Source: Dyadobacter diqingensis (GTDB lineage Bacteria > Bacteroidota > Bacteroidia > Cytophagales > Spirosomataceae). From it: 64,000 bases of DNA. The stretch covers positions 930,001-994,000 of the forward strand of contig NZ_JAMXKF010000001.1 in assembly GCF_024220585.1 (NCBI RefSeq). Reading direction: 5' to 3'. The position numbers and the translations under genes were made by a program. Positions within the stretch are counted from its first letter, which is position 1; every line of letters starts with the position of its first letter. Shown piece by piece: positions 54,164-62,538 of this stretch. The notes beneath the pieces are model-generated. The model worked only from the letters and a program-made list of their open reading frames with translations, had not been told where the DNA came from and did not search any database.

Positions 54164-54219
54164 GGAACCCTCTATTATGATTTTGAGATCTGAAATCTGA
54201 GATTCAACTTACTTACCGA

Positions 54220-55443
54220 ATGACCCAGCAGAAAATATTATTTATAAGCCACGACGCCAACCGGGCAGGAAGTCAACTACTTTTGCTTCAGCTGCTTCGT
54301 TTGCTTAAAGAAAGAGGAGTTCCGATGCACCTGTTGCTCTGCAATGGCGGCGAATTGGAAGAGGAGTTTGCTGAGGTAGTGACGATTACGAAGTTATACA
54401 ATACAGAAAACAGTGTTTCCAATCCTTTTTCCGGCAGATTTTTACAAAAAATCCGACTTTATAAACTCTACGAAAAACAAAACGCAGAGCGTGAAAACGA
54501 CCGGATTATTGCGGAGTTAAAAAGCCAGAACATTGGACTGGTATTTGTAAATTCAATCGCCAACGCCGAGGTTTACTCTGATTTCCTTAAATTTTTGCAC
54601 CATTTACCCGTAGTCCTGTTCGTACATGAACTGGGCATGGCGGTGAAATTATATACTTATGAGGATCACTTGTCATTTTTGTTAAAAAAGACAAGCCACC
54701 TGATTGCCGTTTCAAACGCTGTCGCCAATCATTATGTACGGGATTACAATTTCCCCGCCGATCAGGTAAGCACATTTACGCTTATTGATCACGACCATAT
54801 TGATGAAAAACTAAAAAATGCACAGCCCGAGCTTTTAGAAAAAACACATGCAATACCCAGGGACGCTGTTGTAATTGGTGGATGCGGAAATGCTGAATGG
54901 CGCAAAGGAAACGATATATTCAACTGGATAGCCAGAAGAGTTATTCAAAAAACCGCACCGCTGGACGTTTATTTTGTCTGGGTTGGGGCTGGTCCGCAGC
55001 ATGAGATTTACGAGCTGATTAAAAGCGATATCCACCTGATGGGTCTGGAAGACCGTATCATTCTGATACCTCCCACCCCACAGGCACTCGACTATATCAG
55101 CCGTTTTGATGTTTTGCTTTTGAGTTCACGAGAGGATCCTTATCCGCTGGTGGTACTGGAAGCTGCTTTAAACGAAATTCCTGTCGTATGTTTCGACGGG
55201 GCTGGCGGCGCACCCGAGCTGATCGAGTCTGACGCAGGTTTTGTGGTTCCTTACATGGATATTTCAGCAGCCTCAGAAGCGCTCATTAAACTGATCCTGG
55301 ATCCTGTTTTGCGGGAAACCATGGGAGCAAAAGGTCGTACAAAAGTTTTGGAACGTCACAATACTGTGAAGAGTGTGGCAAAAATTGAAGCGATCATTCA
55401 AAAGTATCTACCTTTGCAGGTTTCCGAAAAACACGATCAATGA
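54220..55443 (+). CDS. Glycosyltransferase, GT4-type (GT-B fold)
   Basis: This is a 407-residue retaining-type glycosyltransferase. The N-terminal Rossmann half starts KILFISHDANRAGSQLLLLQLLRLL. The C-terminal half has GGCGNAEWRKGNDIF, FVWVGAGPQ and the E-x7-E-like DPYPLVVLEAALNEIPVVCFDGAGG, all typical of family 4. It transfers a sugar to the growing glycan on the cytoplasmic face. The next gene overlaps it by ATGA. Donor and acceptor are unknown. Confidence 0.92.
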   Translation: MTQQKILFISHDANRAGSQLLLLQLLRLLKERGVPMHLLLCNGGELEEEFAEVVTITKLYNTENSVSNPFSGRFLQKIRLYKLYEKQNAERENDRIIAELKSQNIGLVFVNSIANAEVYSDFLKFLHHLPVVLFVHELGMAVKLYTYEDHLSFLLKKTSHLIAVSNAVANHYVRDYNFPADQVSTFTLIDHDHIDEKLKNAQPELLEKTHAIPRDAVVIGGCGNAEWRKGNDIFNWIARRVIQKTAPLDVYFVWVGAGPQHEIYELIKSDIHLMGLEDRIILIPPTPQALDYISRFDVLLLSSREDPYPLVVLEAALNEIPVVCFDGAGGAPELIESDAGFVVPYMDISAASEALIKLILDPVLRETMGAKGRTKVLERHNTVKSVAKIEAIIQKYLPLQVSEKHDQ

Positions 55444-56423
55444 CCATTGCCTATACAATCTGTTCAATTAACTATTTAGCCCAGGCCCGCACACTTGGAG
55501 ATTCGTTAGCCGTTACAAACCCGGATATCTTGTTTGTAATCGGATTGGTGGACAATCAGGAGGGCGTGAATTTCGAAGAATCCTATGCGCCTAAATATCC
55601 GATGATCGAAATAGATAAAATCGGTATTGAGGGTCTGGATGAAATGGCAAACCGGTACAATATCACCGAACTTAATACCGCGGTAAAGCCATTTTATTTC
55701 ACTTATTTTTTCAAGAATTATCCCGAGGCCAAAAACGTCATCTATTTTGACCCCGATATCATCATATACCAGCCTTTGACGGGTTTACTGGCTTCATTGG
55801 TAAAACATGAAGCCGTTTTAACACCGCATATCAATACTCCGATCGAGGACAGGCTTACGCCCAATGAACTGCACCATTTAAATACGGGTATTTGCAACCT
55901 TGGTTTCGTGGCATTCAGAAGAAGTGTCGCCAATACCGAGTTTATCAAATGGTGGGAAGAAAAACTTCGTTACGAGTGTCTGATCGATCTGTGCAACGGA
56001 TTGTTTGTGGATCAGAACTGGATGAATTTCCTCCCGGTTTTTGTTCCAAACACGCATATCGAGCGGAACCCGGGGTATAACGCGGCCTACTGGAATTTAC
56101 ATGAACGTGTTTTCTCAAAAAAAGGAGACGAATTTTATGTAAACGGTGACCAGCCACTTATCTTTTTCCATTACAGCGGATATGATCCGGAGAAGCCGGA
56201 CGTGTTATCCAAGTACCAGGACCGCTTCAAGTTATCGGAGCGCACGGATGCTATTCCGCTTTTTGACATTTACAGAAACAGCCTTATCAGCAATGGAAAT
56301 GCCTATTATCGGAAGTTCCCTTGCTCTTATATCAAACCGACTCAGGTCAAGCGTTACCTCCGGGTGCGTAAATACCTGAACCGGCCAATTAAATACTTAA
56401 TCGATCAGATTGATACCATGTAA
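55440..56423 (+). CDS. Glycosyltransferase-like protein with intact DPD motif
   Basis: This is a 327-residue soluble protein that I judge to be a GT-A-type transferase, resembling family 8 or the putative nucleotide-diphospho-sugar transferase group. It opens TIAYTICSINYLAQARTLG. The metal-binding DxD motif is D104-P105-D106 in VIYFDPDIIIYQPL. The conserved C-terminal half has LCNGLFVDQNWMNFLPVF and a His-containing IFFHYSGYD. It is paralogous to the gene at 57203-58153, where the DPD is lost. The ATGA overlap with the GT4 gene and 1-bp overlap with the next gene show tight coupling. Confidence 0.8.
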   Translation: MTIAYTICSINYLAQARTLGDSLAVTNPDILFVIGLVDNQEGVNFEESYAPKYPMIEIDKIGIEGLDEMANRYNITELNTAVKPFYFTYFFKNYPEAKNVIYFDPDIIIYQPLTGLLASLVKHEAVLTPHINTPIEDRLTPNELHHLNTGICNLGFVAFRRSVANTEFIKWWEEKLRYECLIDLCNGLFVDQNWMNFLPVFVPNTHIERNPGYNAAYWNLHERVFSKKGDEFYVNGDQPLIFFHYSGYDPEKPDVLSKYQDRFKLSERTDAIPLFDIYRNSLISNGNAYYRKFPCSYIKPTQVKRYLRVRKYLNRPIKYLIDQIDTM

Positions 56424-57184
56424 TGAAAGAACTCGTATCTGTACTGATTCCCATATTAAATGCGGAGTTAACGCTCCATGAAGAAAAAGTTTTACATCAT
56501 AGCCTGAAGGCGCTGGCCAGATATCCTGTCATTTTGTTCACCTATGAAGGAGCCGATTTATCTGCCATCAAAACAGACCATGAGCGTGTTGAAGTTTTAA
56601 CGTTTAAATCAAAATATTTTCAGTCCCGGGAGGCCTTGTCAAATCTCTTTCTGATGGAAGATTTTTACACCCGTTTTACCTGGAGTGATTTTGTACTGAT
56701 TCATGAATTGAACAGCTGGATTGTTAAAGATGAGATTCATTACTGGTGCAAACAAGGTTATGACTACCTGCATGCCAACCCGGTTTTAGACAAATCTGTT
56801 TTTAAAAGTGACAGCATCAATGACTTTTCCCGGATTTTAGGTCTGAATGAAAAAGAGAAAATATCGCTCGGACAAAGTTTTGAAAATAACGGGCTGAAAC
56901 TGTGTAATATTCAGCGGATGATCAAGGCATTGTCTTCCAGAAAAAAGGAGGCGCATTATTATCGTCAGCTGGAAAATCTGCCAAATAAAGATTCAGTGTT
57001 CTGGGAGATTGAGGCTAACCGTTTCTGGCCGAGTTTACGAAAACCGACTCCGATTGTTCAAAGTCGTTTTTCACAAAATATTACACATGCACATCCCGGC
57101 TATGCGGATAACCGTGATGCATGGCCAACCGGATTGTCCGGCATTGACCTGGATAGTACAGATAAGCTTCCGTACTATAAGTAA
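56423..57184 (+). CDS. DUF5672-like protein with altered acidic motif
   Basis: This is a 253-residue protein. From memory of the family, the pattern FVLIHELNSWIVKDE followed by YWCKQGYDYLHANP matches DUF5672, where a QLDA-type motif is usual. Here Asn (N97) stands in place of that Asp. Later VFWEIEANRFWPSL fits the family's conserved tail. DUF5672 proteins occur in polysaccharide loci and are thought to be glycosyltransferase-related. If the Asp is catalytic the protein may be inactive or use other residues. It shares start/stop bases with the gene before it. Confidence 0.7.
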   Translation: MKELVSVLIPILNAELTLHEEKVLHHSLKALARYPVILFTYEGADLSAIKTDHERVEVLTFKSKYFQSREALSNLFLMEDFYTRFTWSDFVLIHELNSWIVKDEIHYWCKQGYDYLHANPVLDKSVFKSDSINDFSRILGLNEKEKISLGQSFENNGLKLCNIQRMIKALSSRKKEAHYYRQLENLPNKDSVFWEIEANRFWPSLRKPTPIVQSRFSQNITHAHPGYADNRDAWPTGLSGIDLDSTDKLPYYK

Positions 57185-57202
57185 GAAAGAGATCAATAAA
57201 GA

Positions 57203-58153
57203 ATGAACATATTTTTTACCGTTTGCAACAGATCAGAATTATCCAACGCGCTGGCTTTGGGTGCTTCCGTTTTGCGCCTGCATCCTGAGAGCATTTTTTA
57301 TCTTGGCTGGGCCGACACCGTACCGCTCCCCAATGTCCAGGATGGAATAAAATTATTGTCAATCGAAAAAATTGATATTCCCGAGTGGGGAGAAATGTGC
57401 GCGCATTATTACGATTTCGAAATTGTTTTCGCTGCGCGTCCATGGTTTGCAAAAGGAATACTAAGAAAACATAAAGATTGCAGCCGTTTGATTTTTCTTT
57501 CTCCAACCACTGTGCTATTCAGTTCGGTGTTTGAAGCAGGGACTCAGGAAGCTGACCTTTTATTGACACCACATATTACAAAACCGCATGCTCCATCCAG
57601 CAATCTGGACGACAAACGCATTTTGAATATCGGTATGTTTCATTCGGGAAGCTGGATGTTAAAACCTGGTGAGGCTACGGCTCATTTGTTGGATTGGTGG
57701 GCGCATCGCACCATCGACCGGGCTAAATTTGATCTTTGCAACGGTATGTGCCTCGATCAGCTTTGGCTTAATTACGCTCCTGTCTGGGTTAAAAATACGG
57801 TTCAGCTCAGGCATTCAGGATGGCATTACGGCTTGCACAGTATTTTGAATAAAACATTGACAGAAGAAAACGGAAGTTATTTCGTCGACAACGAAAAGCT
57901 GATTTCCATAGATTATGCCGGTCTGAATACCTTTCATCCGGTCTGGTCTGATCATGTCAAACTTGTCAACCAAAGTCCGGTTTTCAAAAAATTGCTGACG
58001 CAATACGAAACAACGGTAAAAAAATACGAAAAAGTTAACCTGAACAAGCAGCCGGGTTATGGCAAAACGTCGAAGATCAGCGGCGACAGGTTACTGAGAA
58101 GAAAAATCGCCGGTAAGCTGGAAAATATTACAAAATTCATTGACCAGTTTTAA
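57203..58153 (+). CDS. Paralogue of the 55440 glycosyltransferase lacking the DPD motif
   Basis: This is a 316-residue protein that aligns along its length with the protein at 55440-56423. Shared blocks include the N-terminal TVC/TIC start, LTPHI, and LCNGMCLDQLWLNYAPVWV against LCNGLFVDQNWMNFLPVFV. At the DxD position it reads S100-P101-T102 (LIFLSPTTVLF) instead of D104-P105-D106. Metal-dependent catalysis of the usual kind should therefore be impaired. It may be a regulator, scaffold or carrier of a different activity. The C-terminus is basic (KKYEKVNLNKQPGYGK). Confidence 0.72.
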   Translation: MNIFFTVCNRSELSNALALGASVLRLHPESIFYLGWADTVPLPNVQDGIKLLSIEKIDIPEWGEMCAHYYDFEIVFAARPWFAKGILRKHKDCSRLIFLSPTTVLFSSVFEAGTQEADLLLTPHITKPHAPSSNLDDKRILNIGMFHSGSWMLKPGEATAHLLDWWAHRTIDRAKFDLCNGMCLDQLWLNYAPVWVKNTVQLRHSGWHYGLHSILNKTLTEENGSYFVDNEKLISIDYAGLNTFHPVWSDHVKLVNQSPVFKKLLTQYETTVKKYEKVNLNKQPGYGKTSKISGDRLLRRKIAGKLENITKFIDQF

Positions 58154-58180
58154 GGTTAATACAAAGGAATAAAAACAAGT

Positions 58181-59065
58181 ATGAAACCTCTTCAGGAAAG
58201 TACAACCGAACTTCGTGATTTTATATCGAAACTGACGGTAAATAATTCGGCGAATGATGAAAGCAAGCGTTTTCCAAAGCTTACCATCATTACGCCCTCG
58301 TATAACCAGGCGGACTTTCTGGAACGCACCATTTTAAGCGTTTTGAACCAGAATTATCCCAATCTTGAATACATCATCATTGATGGCGGTTCTACGGACA
58401 GAAGCGTGGAGGTTATTAAAAAATACGAAAAATACCTGACTTACTGGGTTTCCGAGAAAGACCGCGGACAGGTACATGCCATCAATAAAGCGCTTGAAAG
58501 AGCAACAGGCGAATGGATCAGTTTCCAGAATTCTGATGATGTATATTTTCCGGGCACATTTCAGCGTTTTGGTAAAGCGGCTTTGCAGCAACCGGCGGAT
58601 ATTCTGTATGGCGATCTGTTTATGATCTCAACGGATGACGAAGTGACCGAAATATTAAAAACGACGTCATACAGTCTCACCTGTCAGATTCTGGAAGGTA
58701 TGCAGATCCATAACCAGTCGTTGTTTTTCAAAAGGGCATTGGTTGAAAAGTATGGCAAGTTTGATGAATCGTATCGTTTTGCATTTGATTACGAATTTAT
58801 CACACGATATACCCTGCACGACACCACCAAAATCCGCAAGATTGACGGACTCGGCGGGGCACTCAGAGTACACGCAGATGCGAAGTCGTCAACGATTGCT
58901 TCGGTCGGTTCTGAGGAACATTTGAGGATACAAAAATTGTACAATTCTGCGATAACCTTCCCAGCTCTGAACAAAATACGGTATCTTTGGTGCAGGATCC
59001 GAAAAGTGTCCTATTTTTTGTTTCGATTTGATTTCAAATACATACGTTTCAGATTATCAAGATGA
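58181..59065 (+). CDS. Family 2 glycosyltransferase
   Basis: This is a 294-residue GT-A transferase. The N-terminal nucleotide-binding region is LTIITPSYNQADFLERTILSVLNQNYPNLEYIIIDGGSTDRS. Its DxD-type motif lies in ISFQNSDDVYFPG, and a catalytic-base region follows (FKRALVEKYGKFDESYRFAFDYEF). Unlike the neighbour at 57203, its motif is intact. It transfers a single sugar in glycan assembly. The start of the polymerase-like gene overlaps its stop by 4 bp. Confidence 0.93.
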   Translation: MKPLQESTTELRDFISKLTVNNSANDESKRFPKLTIITPSYNQADFLERTILSVLNQNYPNLEYIIIDGGSTDRSVEVIKKYEKYLTYWVSEKDRGQVHAINKALERATGEWISFQNSDDVYFPGTFQRFGKAALQQPADILYGDLFMISTDDEVTEILKTTSYSLTCQILEGMQIHNQSLFFKRALVEKYGKFDESYRFAFDYEFITRYTLHDTTKIRKIDGLGGALRVHADAKSSTIASVGSEEHLRIQKLYNSAITFPALNKIRYLWCRIRKVSYFLFRFDFKYIRFRLSR

Positions 59066-60393
59066 ATTTGAATCTAGCAAGTTTAATCAAGAACTTTAAT
59101 TTCCTGAGGTATTCTGTGGGCATCGCCATGATGTTCAACGGATTTCCTTTGATATTCTTTTTTCGGGACACACTTGGAATCGGGCCTGCGAGCAGCACAT
59201 TTACCGCTATCTTTTTCCTTTTGGCGCTGGTATTGATGGTGCCAAGTAATCTGTTTCTGAGATTTTATAAGCCTAATCCAATTCTCTTTAATCTGGGCGT
59301 AGGGTTTCTGGCGATCTCCATGTATTACTTTTTCTTTTTCAATCCCATTGGAAAAGGGGTTACCGATATAGGTAATTACGTATTTATTTTCGCGTTTTTA
59401 ATTCTCTTGCTCAGCGTCCCCAGCGATGTTGCCGACACCTTGGTACCGGTTTTATTTCTGTTTTCGCTGTTTTCCAATATTACGCTGGTTTACTCACTGA
59501 TCACGGATCCAAGCTGGACCGTTGGGATGCGTGCCGCCGTAAGTTTTTCCAATGAAGGCGCACAAGCGGGTGGAAATCCGCACATTACAGCCCGAAACGG
59601 GGTTATTTGTTTACTTACAGCATTAGTGCTTATTCCACGGTATAAGAGTATTTTAGGCCGGTTATTTTTATACTTCTCAGTTCTTTTCAGCCTGGGTGTT
59701 ATCGTGATTTCCCTGGCCAAATCCAGTTATCTTGGTGTTGGGATGATGGTGGGATTGTATGTATTTTACAATTTCAAGCTCACCAGAATGTTTACCGCTG
59801 TCGGGAATTTTTTCACTTTCAAAAACATCATGATTACCGTGCTTGTCCTGATCGGTATTAATTATTTCCTGAGCCAGTACAGCAACGTATATTACAGTCT
59901 TGTCAATTACTGGAGTGTATTTGAAGACCGGATCATGGACGTAATTTTCACCTCTTTTGGGGTTAAACTTACCGAAACAGCCGATATCGACGCCTCGGCT
60001 ATGGGACGTGTCAGCGGCTTTTCTGATTTCCTGGACACCTTTTATTCATGGGACGTATTCCTGGGAAGAGGATATAAAAGTGGTTTCCTTGATATACCGG
60101 TGCTGGAAGCATGGGTTAACCATGGCGTTATTGGCTTCCTGTTTTTTAACGGCTTTAATTTCTTCCTTTTCATTTATGCTGTTCAGGAGATCAAAAGAAA
60201 CACAAGCCCTTTGTCGACATTCCTTGCGTATTTCTTTATTTCGCTGATCGTTTTGTTAATATCAGGCGGACGGCCTTACGATATCGCATACTGGTTCCCG
60301 TATGCCGTTATGATCCGTTTCCTGGGCATTAAATATTTTGACAAATTCGCTGCGAAAAAAGCCAGCACACAGCTCGTGACCGCTACCTCCTAG
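59062..60393 (+). CDS. O-antigen polymerase/ligase-like membrane protein
   Basis: This is a 443-residue protein with about 10-12 membrane helices and a larger periplasmic loop (about 270-345, including FTSFGVKLTETADIDASAMGRVSGFSDFLDTFYSWD). This pattern is shared by Wzy polymerases and WaaL-type ligases. A short motif FLGRGYKSGFLDIPVLEAWVNHGVIGF in the loop/helix region is typical of O-antigen ligase-domain proteins. It would polymerise or ligate repeat units at the periplasmic face. Its presence beside an ABC-type exporter is unusual. Confidence 0.82.
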   Translation: MNLNLASLIKNFNFLRYSVGIAMMFNGFPLIFFFRDTLGIGPASSTFTAIFFLLALVLMVPSNLFLRFYKPNPILFNLGVGFLAISMYYFFFFNPIGKGVTDIGNYVFIFAFLILLLSVPSDVADTLVPVLFLFSLFSNITLVYSLITDPSWTVGMRAAVSFSNEGAQAGGNPHITARNGVICLLTALVLIPRYKSILGRLFLYFSVLFSLGVIVISLAKSSYLGVGMMVGLYVFYNFKLTRMFTAVGNFFTFKNIMITVLVLIGINYFLSQYSNVYYSLVNYWSVFEDRIMDVIFTSFGVKLTETADIDASAMGRVSGFSDFLDTFYSWDVFLGRGYKSGFLDIPVLEAWVNHGVIGFLFFNGFNFFLFIYAVQEIKRNTSPLSTFLAYFFISLIVLLISGGRPYDIAYWFPYAVMIRFLGIKYFDKFAAKKASTQLVTATS

Positions 60394-60418
60394 GCATTAA
60401 ACAAACACTATGAAAAGT

Positions 60419-60445
60419 AACCTCAATCCTTCTTTCATTGAGGTT
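60419..60445 (+). other. Hairpin before the acyltransferase gene
   Basis: AACCTCAAT (60419-60427) and ATTGAGGTT (60437-60445) form a perfect 9-bp stem with a 9-nt loop. No strong T-run follows. It may partly terminate the operon or be a processing site before the last gene. Confidence 0.45.
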
Positions 60446-60459
60446 AACAACACTTGCAC

Positions 60460-61509
60460 ATGAGACAAAGAGTAGAACAATTGGATGGATTAAGGGGGAT
60501 TTTTTCCATTCTTGTTGTTGCCCATCACCATAACGCATTCCGGGATTCCATTTTTTACAACAACTTTTTCGTAATCAATTCCAGTCTTTTTGTGGATTTT
60601 TTCTTTGTGCTCAGCGGTTTTGTTATCGCGATGAACTACATGGATAAATTGCGCAGCAAAGAAGATTTCGGCACTTTTATCAAGAAAAGGTTTATCCGTT
60701 TATACCCGTTGCTTTTTTTTACCGAGGTAATATTTATCATCGCCAACCTGATTGGAGACCATAGTTCATTAAAAAATGTATCGGACATGGACTTGTCATA
60801 TTACCTTCAGGCCGGTTTGGATACGCTCACATTTATGGGCTCAACACCCATCCTCGGCGACTGGATGGGAATAAACTATCCGGCGTGGTCAATTTCTTCC
60901 GAAATGATTTCCTACGTCGTTTTTGGAATCGTTCTGGTTTTACTCCCCGCTAATAAGTACTGGGCATTTTTGCTGATTACTATTGCCAGTGCCGGGTTTA
61001 TTGTCTTCAAAGGCGAATACATGCTCGTTTATGACTATGGATTCATTCGAGGTCTGTTATGCTTCTGCATGGGAATATTCACTTTTGCGATCCTTCGTGA
61101 CAGAAGTTTCAAACTGACATTATTTGAAATCCCCTATCTGATCGTGCTCGTTGGCGCGATGTACGCGACACATCATTATGAATGGAATCTGATCAGACTT
61201 ATTTTCCCTGTGTTATTCGCCATCGGGATCATCATTTTTGCATCCTCAACGGGAATCGTTACAAAATTACTTTCCAGCAAGCCATTCCAATACCTGGGGC
61301 GCATCTCCTACTCGATCTATCTTAACCACGCGATCGTGCTGATATTTGTGAATATCTGCCTTTTCCGTGTTCTTAAATGGCAGCCAACCGAAAGCAGAAT
61401 CGCGTTGTCGCTGATTATATCCATTTCACTGACTGTTTTTTATTCCCATTTCACATACGAATTCATAGAAAAACGTTTCGGGAAGTTTCTGAAAAACAAA
61501 CTGGGTTAG
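60460..61509 (+). CDS. Acyltransferase family 3 membrane protein
   Basis: This is a 349-residue membrane acyltransferase with about ten helices, from ATG at 60460; an in-frame TTG two codons earlier is less likely. The family start LDGLRGIFSILVVAHHHNAF has the catalytic-type His and Arg pattern of Acyl_transf_3/OafA. Members O-acylate surface glycans with acetyl or other groups. It is the last gene of the polysaccharide run, and decoration of the glycan is the likely role. Confidence 0.9.
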   Translation: MRQRVEQLDGLRGIFSILVVAHHHNAFRDSIFYNNFFVINSSLFVDFFFVLSGFVIAMNYMDKLRSKEDFGTFIKKRFIRLYPLLFFTEVIFIIANLIGDHSSLKNVSDMDLSYYLQAGLDTLTFMGSTPILGDWMGINYPAWSISSEMISYVVFGIVLVLLPANKYWAFLLITIASAGFIVFKGEYMLVYDYGFIRGLLCFCMGIFTFAILRDRSFKLTLFEIPYLIVLVGAMYATHHYEWNLIRLIFPVLFAIGIIIFASSTGIVTKLLSSKPFQYLGRISYSIYLNHAIVLIFVNICLFRVLKWQPTESRIALSLIISISLTVFYSHFTYEFIEKRFGKFLKNKLG

Positions 61510-61555
61510 TAATAACGCGCACGATTTTTGTTTCTAAAATCATACGCAGATTGTA

Positions 61556-61579
61556 AACCAATCCGTCTGCGGATTGGTT
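61556..61579. other. Stem-loop after the exopolysaccharide locus
   Basis: AACCAATCCG (61556-61565) and CGGATTGGTT (61570-61579) form a perfect 10-bp stem with a TCTG loop. Only a short AT-rich tail follows, so it is a weak terminator or processing stem. It marks the boundary between the acyltransferase and thioredoxin genes. Confidence 0.55.
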
Positions 61580-61607
61580 ATTAAAATGTACTAATCCATT
61601 AGAACAG

Positions 61608-61904
61608 ATGTCAGCATTTTCGGAATTAATCAATAGCAATAAACCCGTTCTGGTCGACTTTTCAGCAGAATGGTGTGGTCCCTGTAAAATGATGAAACCT
61701 ATCCTGGAAGAATTGAAAGCCGGTTTGGGTGACAAAGCCACGATTATTAAAGTGGATGTCGATAAAAATCCTTCCGCGGCCAAAGCCTACAAAATTCAGG
61801 GAGTTCCCACTTTAATTGTCTTCAAACATGGTAAGGTCATGTGGAGACAATCAGGCGTAGTGCAGGCAAACCAGCTGCAAAACGTGATCAGCAAATACTT
61901 ATAG
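61608..61904 (+). CDS. Thioredoxin
   Basis: This is a 98-residue thioredoxin-fold protein, slightly shorter than typical (about 105). The active site is WCGPC with C23 and C26, followed by KMMKPILEEL. The cis-Pro is in GVPTLIVFKHGK. It has no signal peptide, so it acts in the cytoplasm, reducing protein disulfides. A pentapeptide-repeat gene starts 20 bp downstream. There is no thioredoxin reductase gene nearby. Confidence 0.95.
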   Translation: MSAFSELINSNKPVLVDFSAEWCGPCKMMKPILEELKAGLGDKATIIKVDVDKNPSAAKAYKIQGVPTLIVFKHGKVMWRQSGVVQANQLQNVISKYL

Positions 61905-61924
61905 ACCCAATCAACCCTATTTTA

Positions 61925-62488
61925 ATGTACAACAGAAGAAACGTCGAGCTAATCAGTAATATCGATTTCACAAACCAATATCTACCCCGCGACAGTTTTG
62001 AACAGGTTGAGTTCTCCAACTGTACTTTTTCAGATCTCTCAGGGAGCGACTTCACCGACTGTTCTTTTGTTGGATGTAATTTGAGCAATGCGGTCATAAC
62101 CAACTGCAAATTGTTTGACGTTGAATTTGTTGACTGCAAACTAATCGGCGTAAATTTTTCGGATACCAAAGACTTCGGATTTTCTGTTCGTTTTGAAAAG
62201 TGCCTGCTGGATTACACCAATTTTGACAATAAGAAGCTGAATAAAAGCGCTTTCATTCATTGCAAGATCAACGGTGCAGATTTCACCCAGGCCGATTTAT
62301 CCAAGTCGAAATTCACACACTGTGATTTGATGGGCGCCGTATTTTCTTACAGCAACCTCAGCGGTGTAGACTTTACAACCAGTGAAAATTTTACGATTGA
62401 CCCAGCGATTAACAATGTCAAAAAAGCTAAATTCTTATCTTCTGATTTAGCCGGCCTTTTGACTAAATTTGACATTATCATTAAATGA
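61925..62488 (+). CDS. Pentapeptide-repeat protein
   Basis: This is a 187-residue protein from ATG at 61925; a longer frame that starts inside the thioredoxin gene has a poor leader. Pentapeptide rungs of the A(D/N)LXX kind run over about 20-165, with units such as FSDLSGSDFTDCSF and ADFTQADLSKSKF. Such proteins form right-handed quadrilateral beta-helices. Some, like QnrB and MfpA, mimic DNA and protect gyrase, but most have unknown roles. It is unusually Cys-rich for the family, with Cys at repeated rung positions (NC, DC, GC, HC). Confidence 0.85.
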   Translation: MYNRRNVELISNIDFTNQYLPRDSFEQVEFSNCTFSDLSGSDFTDCSFVGCNLSNAVITNCKLFDVEFVDCKLIGVNFSDTKDFGFSVRFEKCLLDYTNFDNKKLNKSAFIHCKINGADFTQADLSKSKFTHCDLMGAVFSYSNLSGVDFTTSENFTIDPAINNVKKAKFLSSDLAGLLTKFDIIIK

Positions 62489-62538
62489 TAGTGCAAAAAA
62501 ACAATTCCTAAACCAAGACTTAAAAATTCTCTTAATCA

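Noticed and set aside
61841..61924. A start for the pentapeptide protein inside the thioredoxin gene.
   Set aside because: The added 28 residues are a read-through of another frame of thioredoxin and have no repeat pattern.
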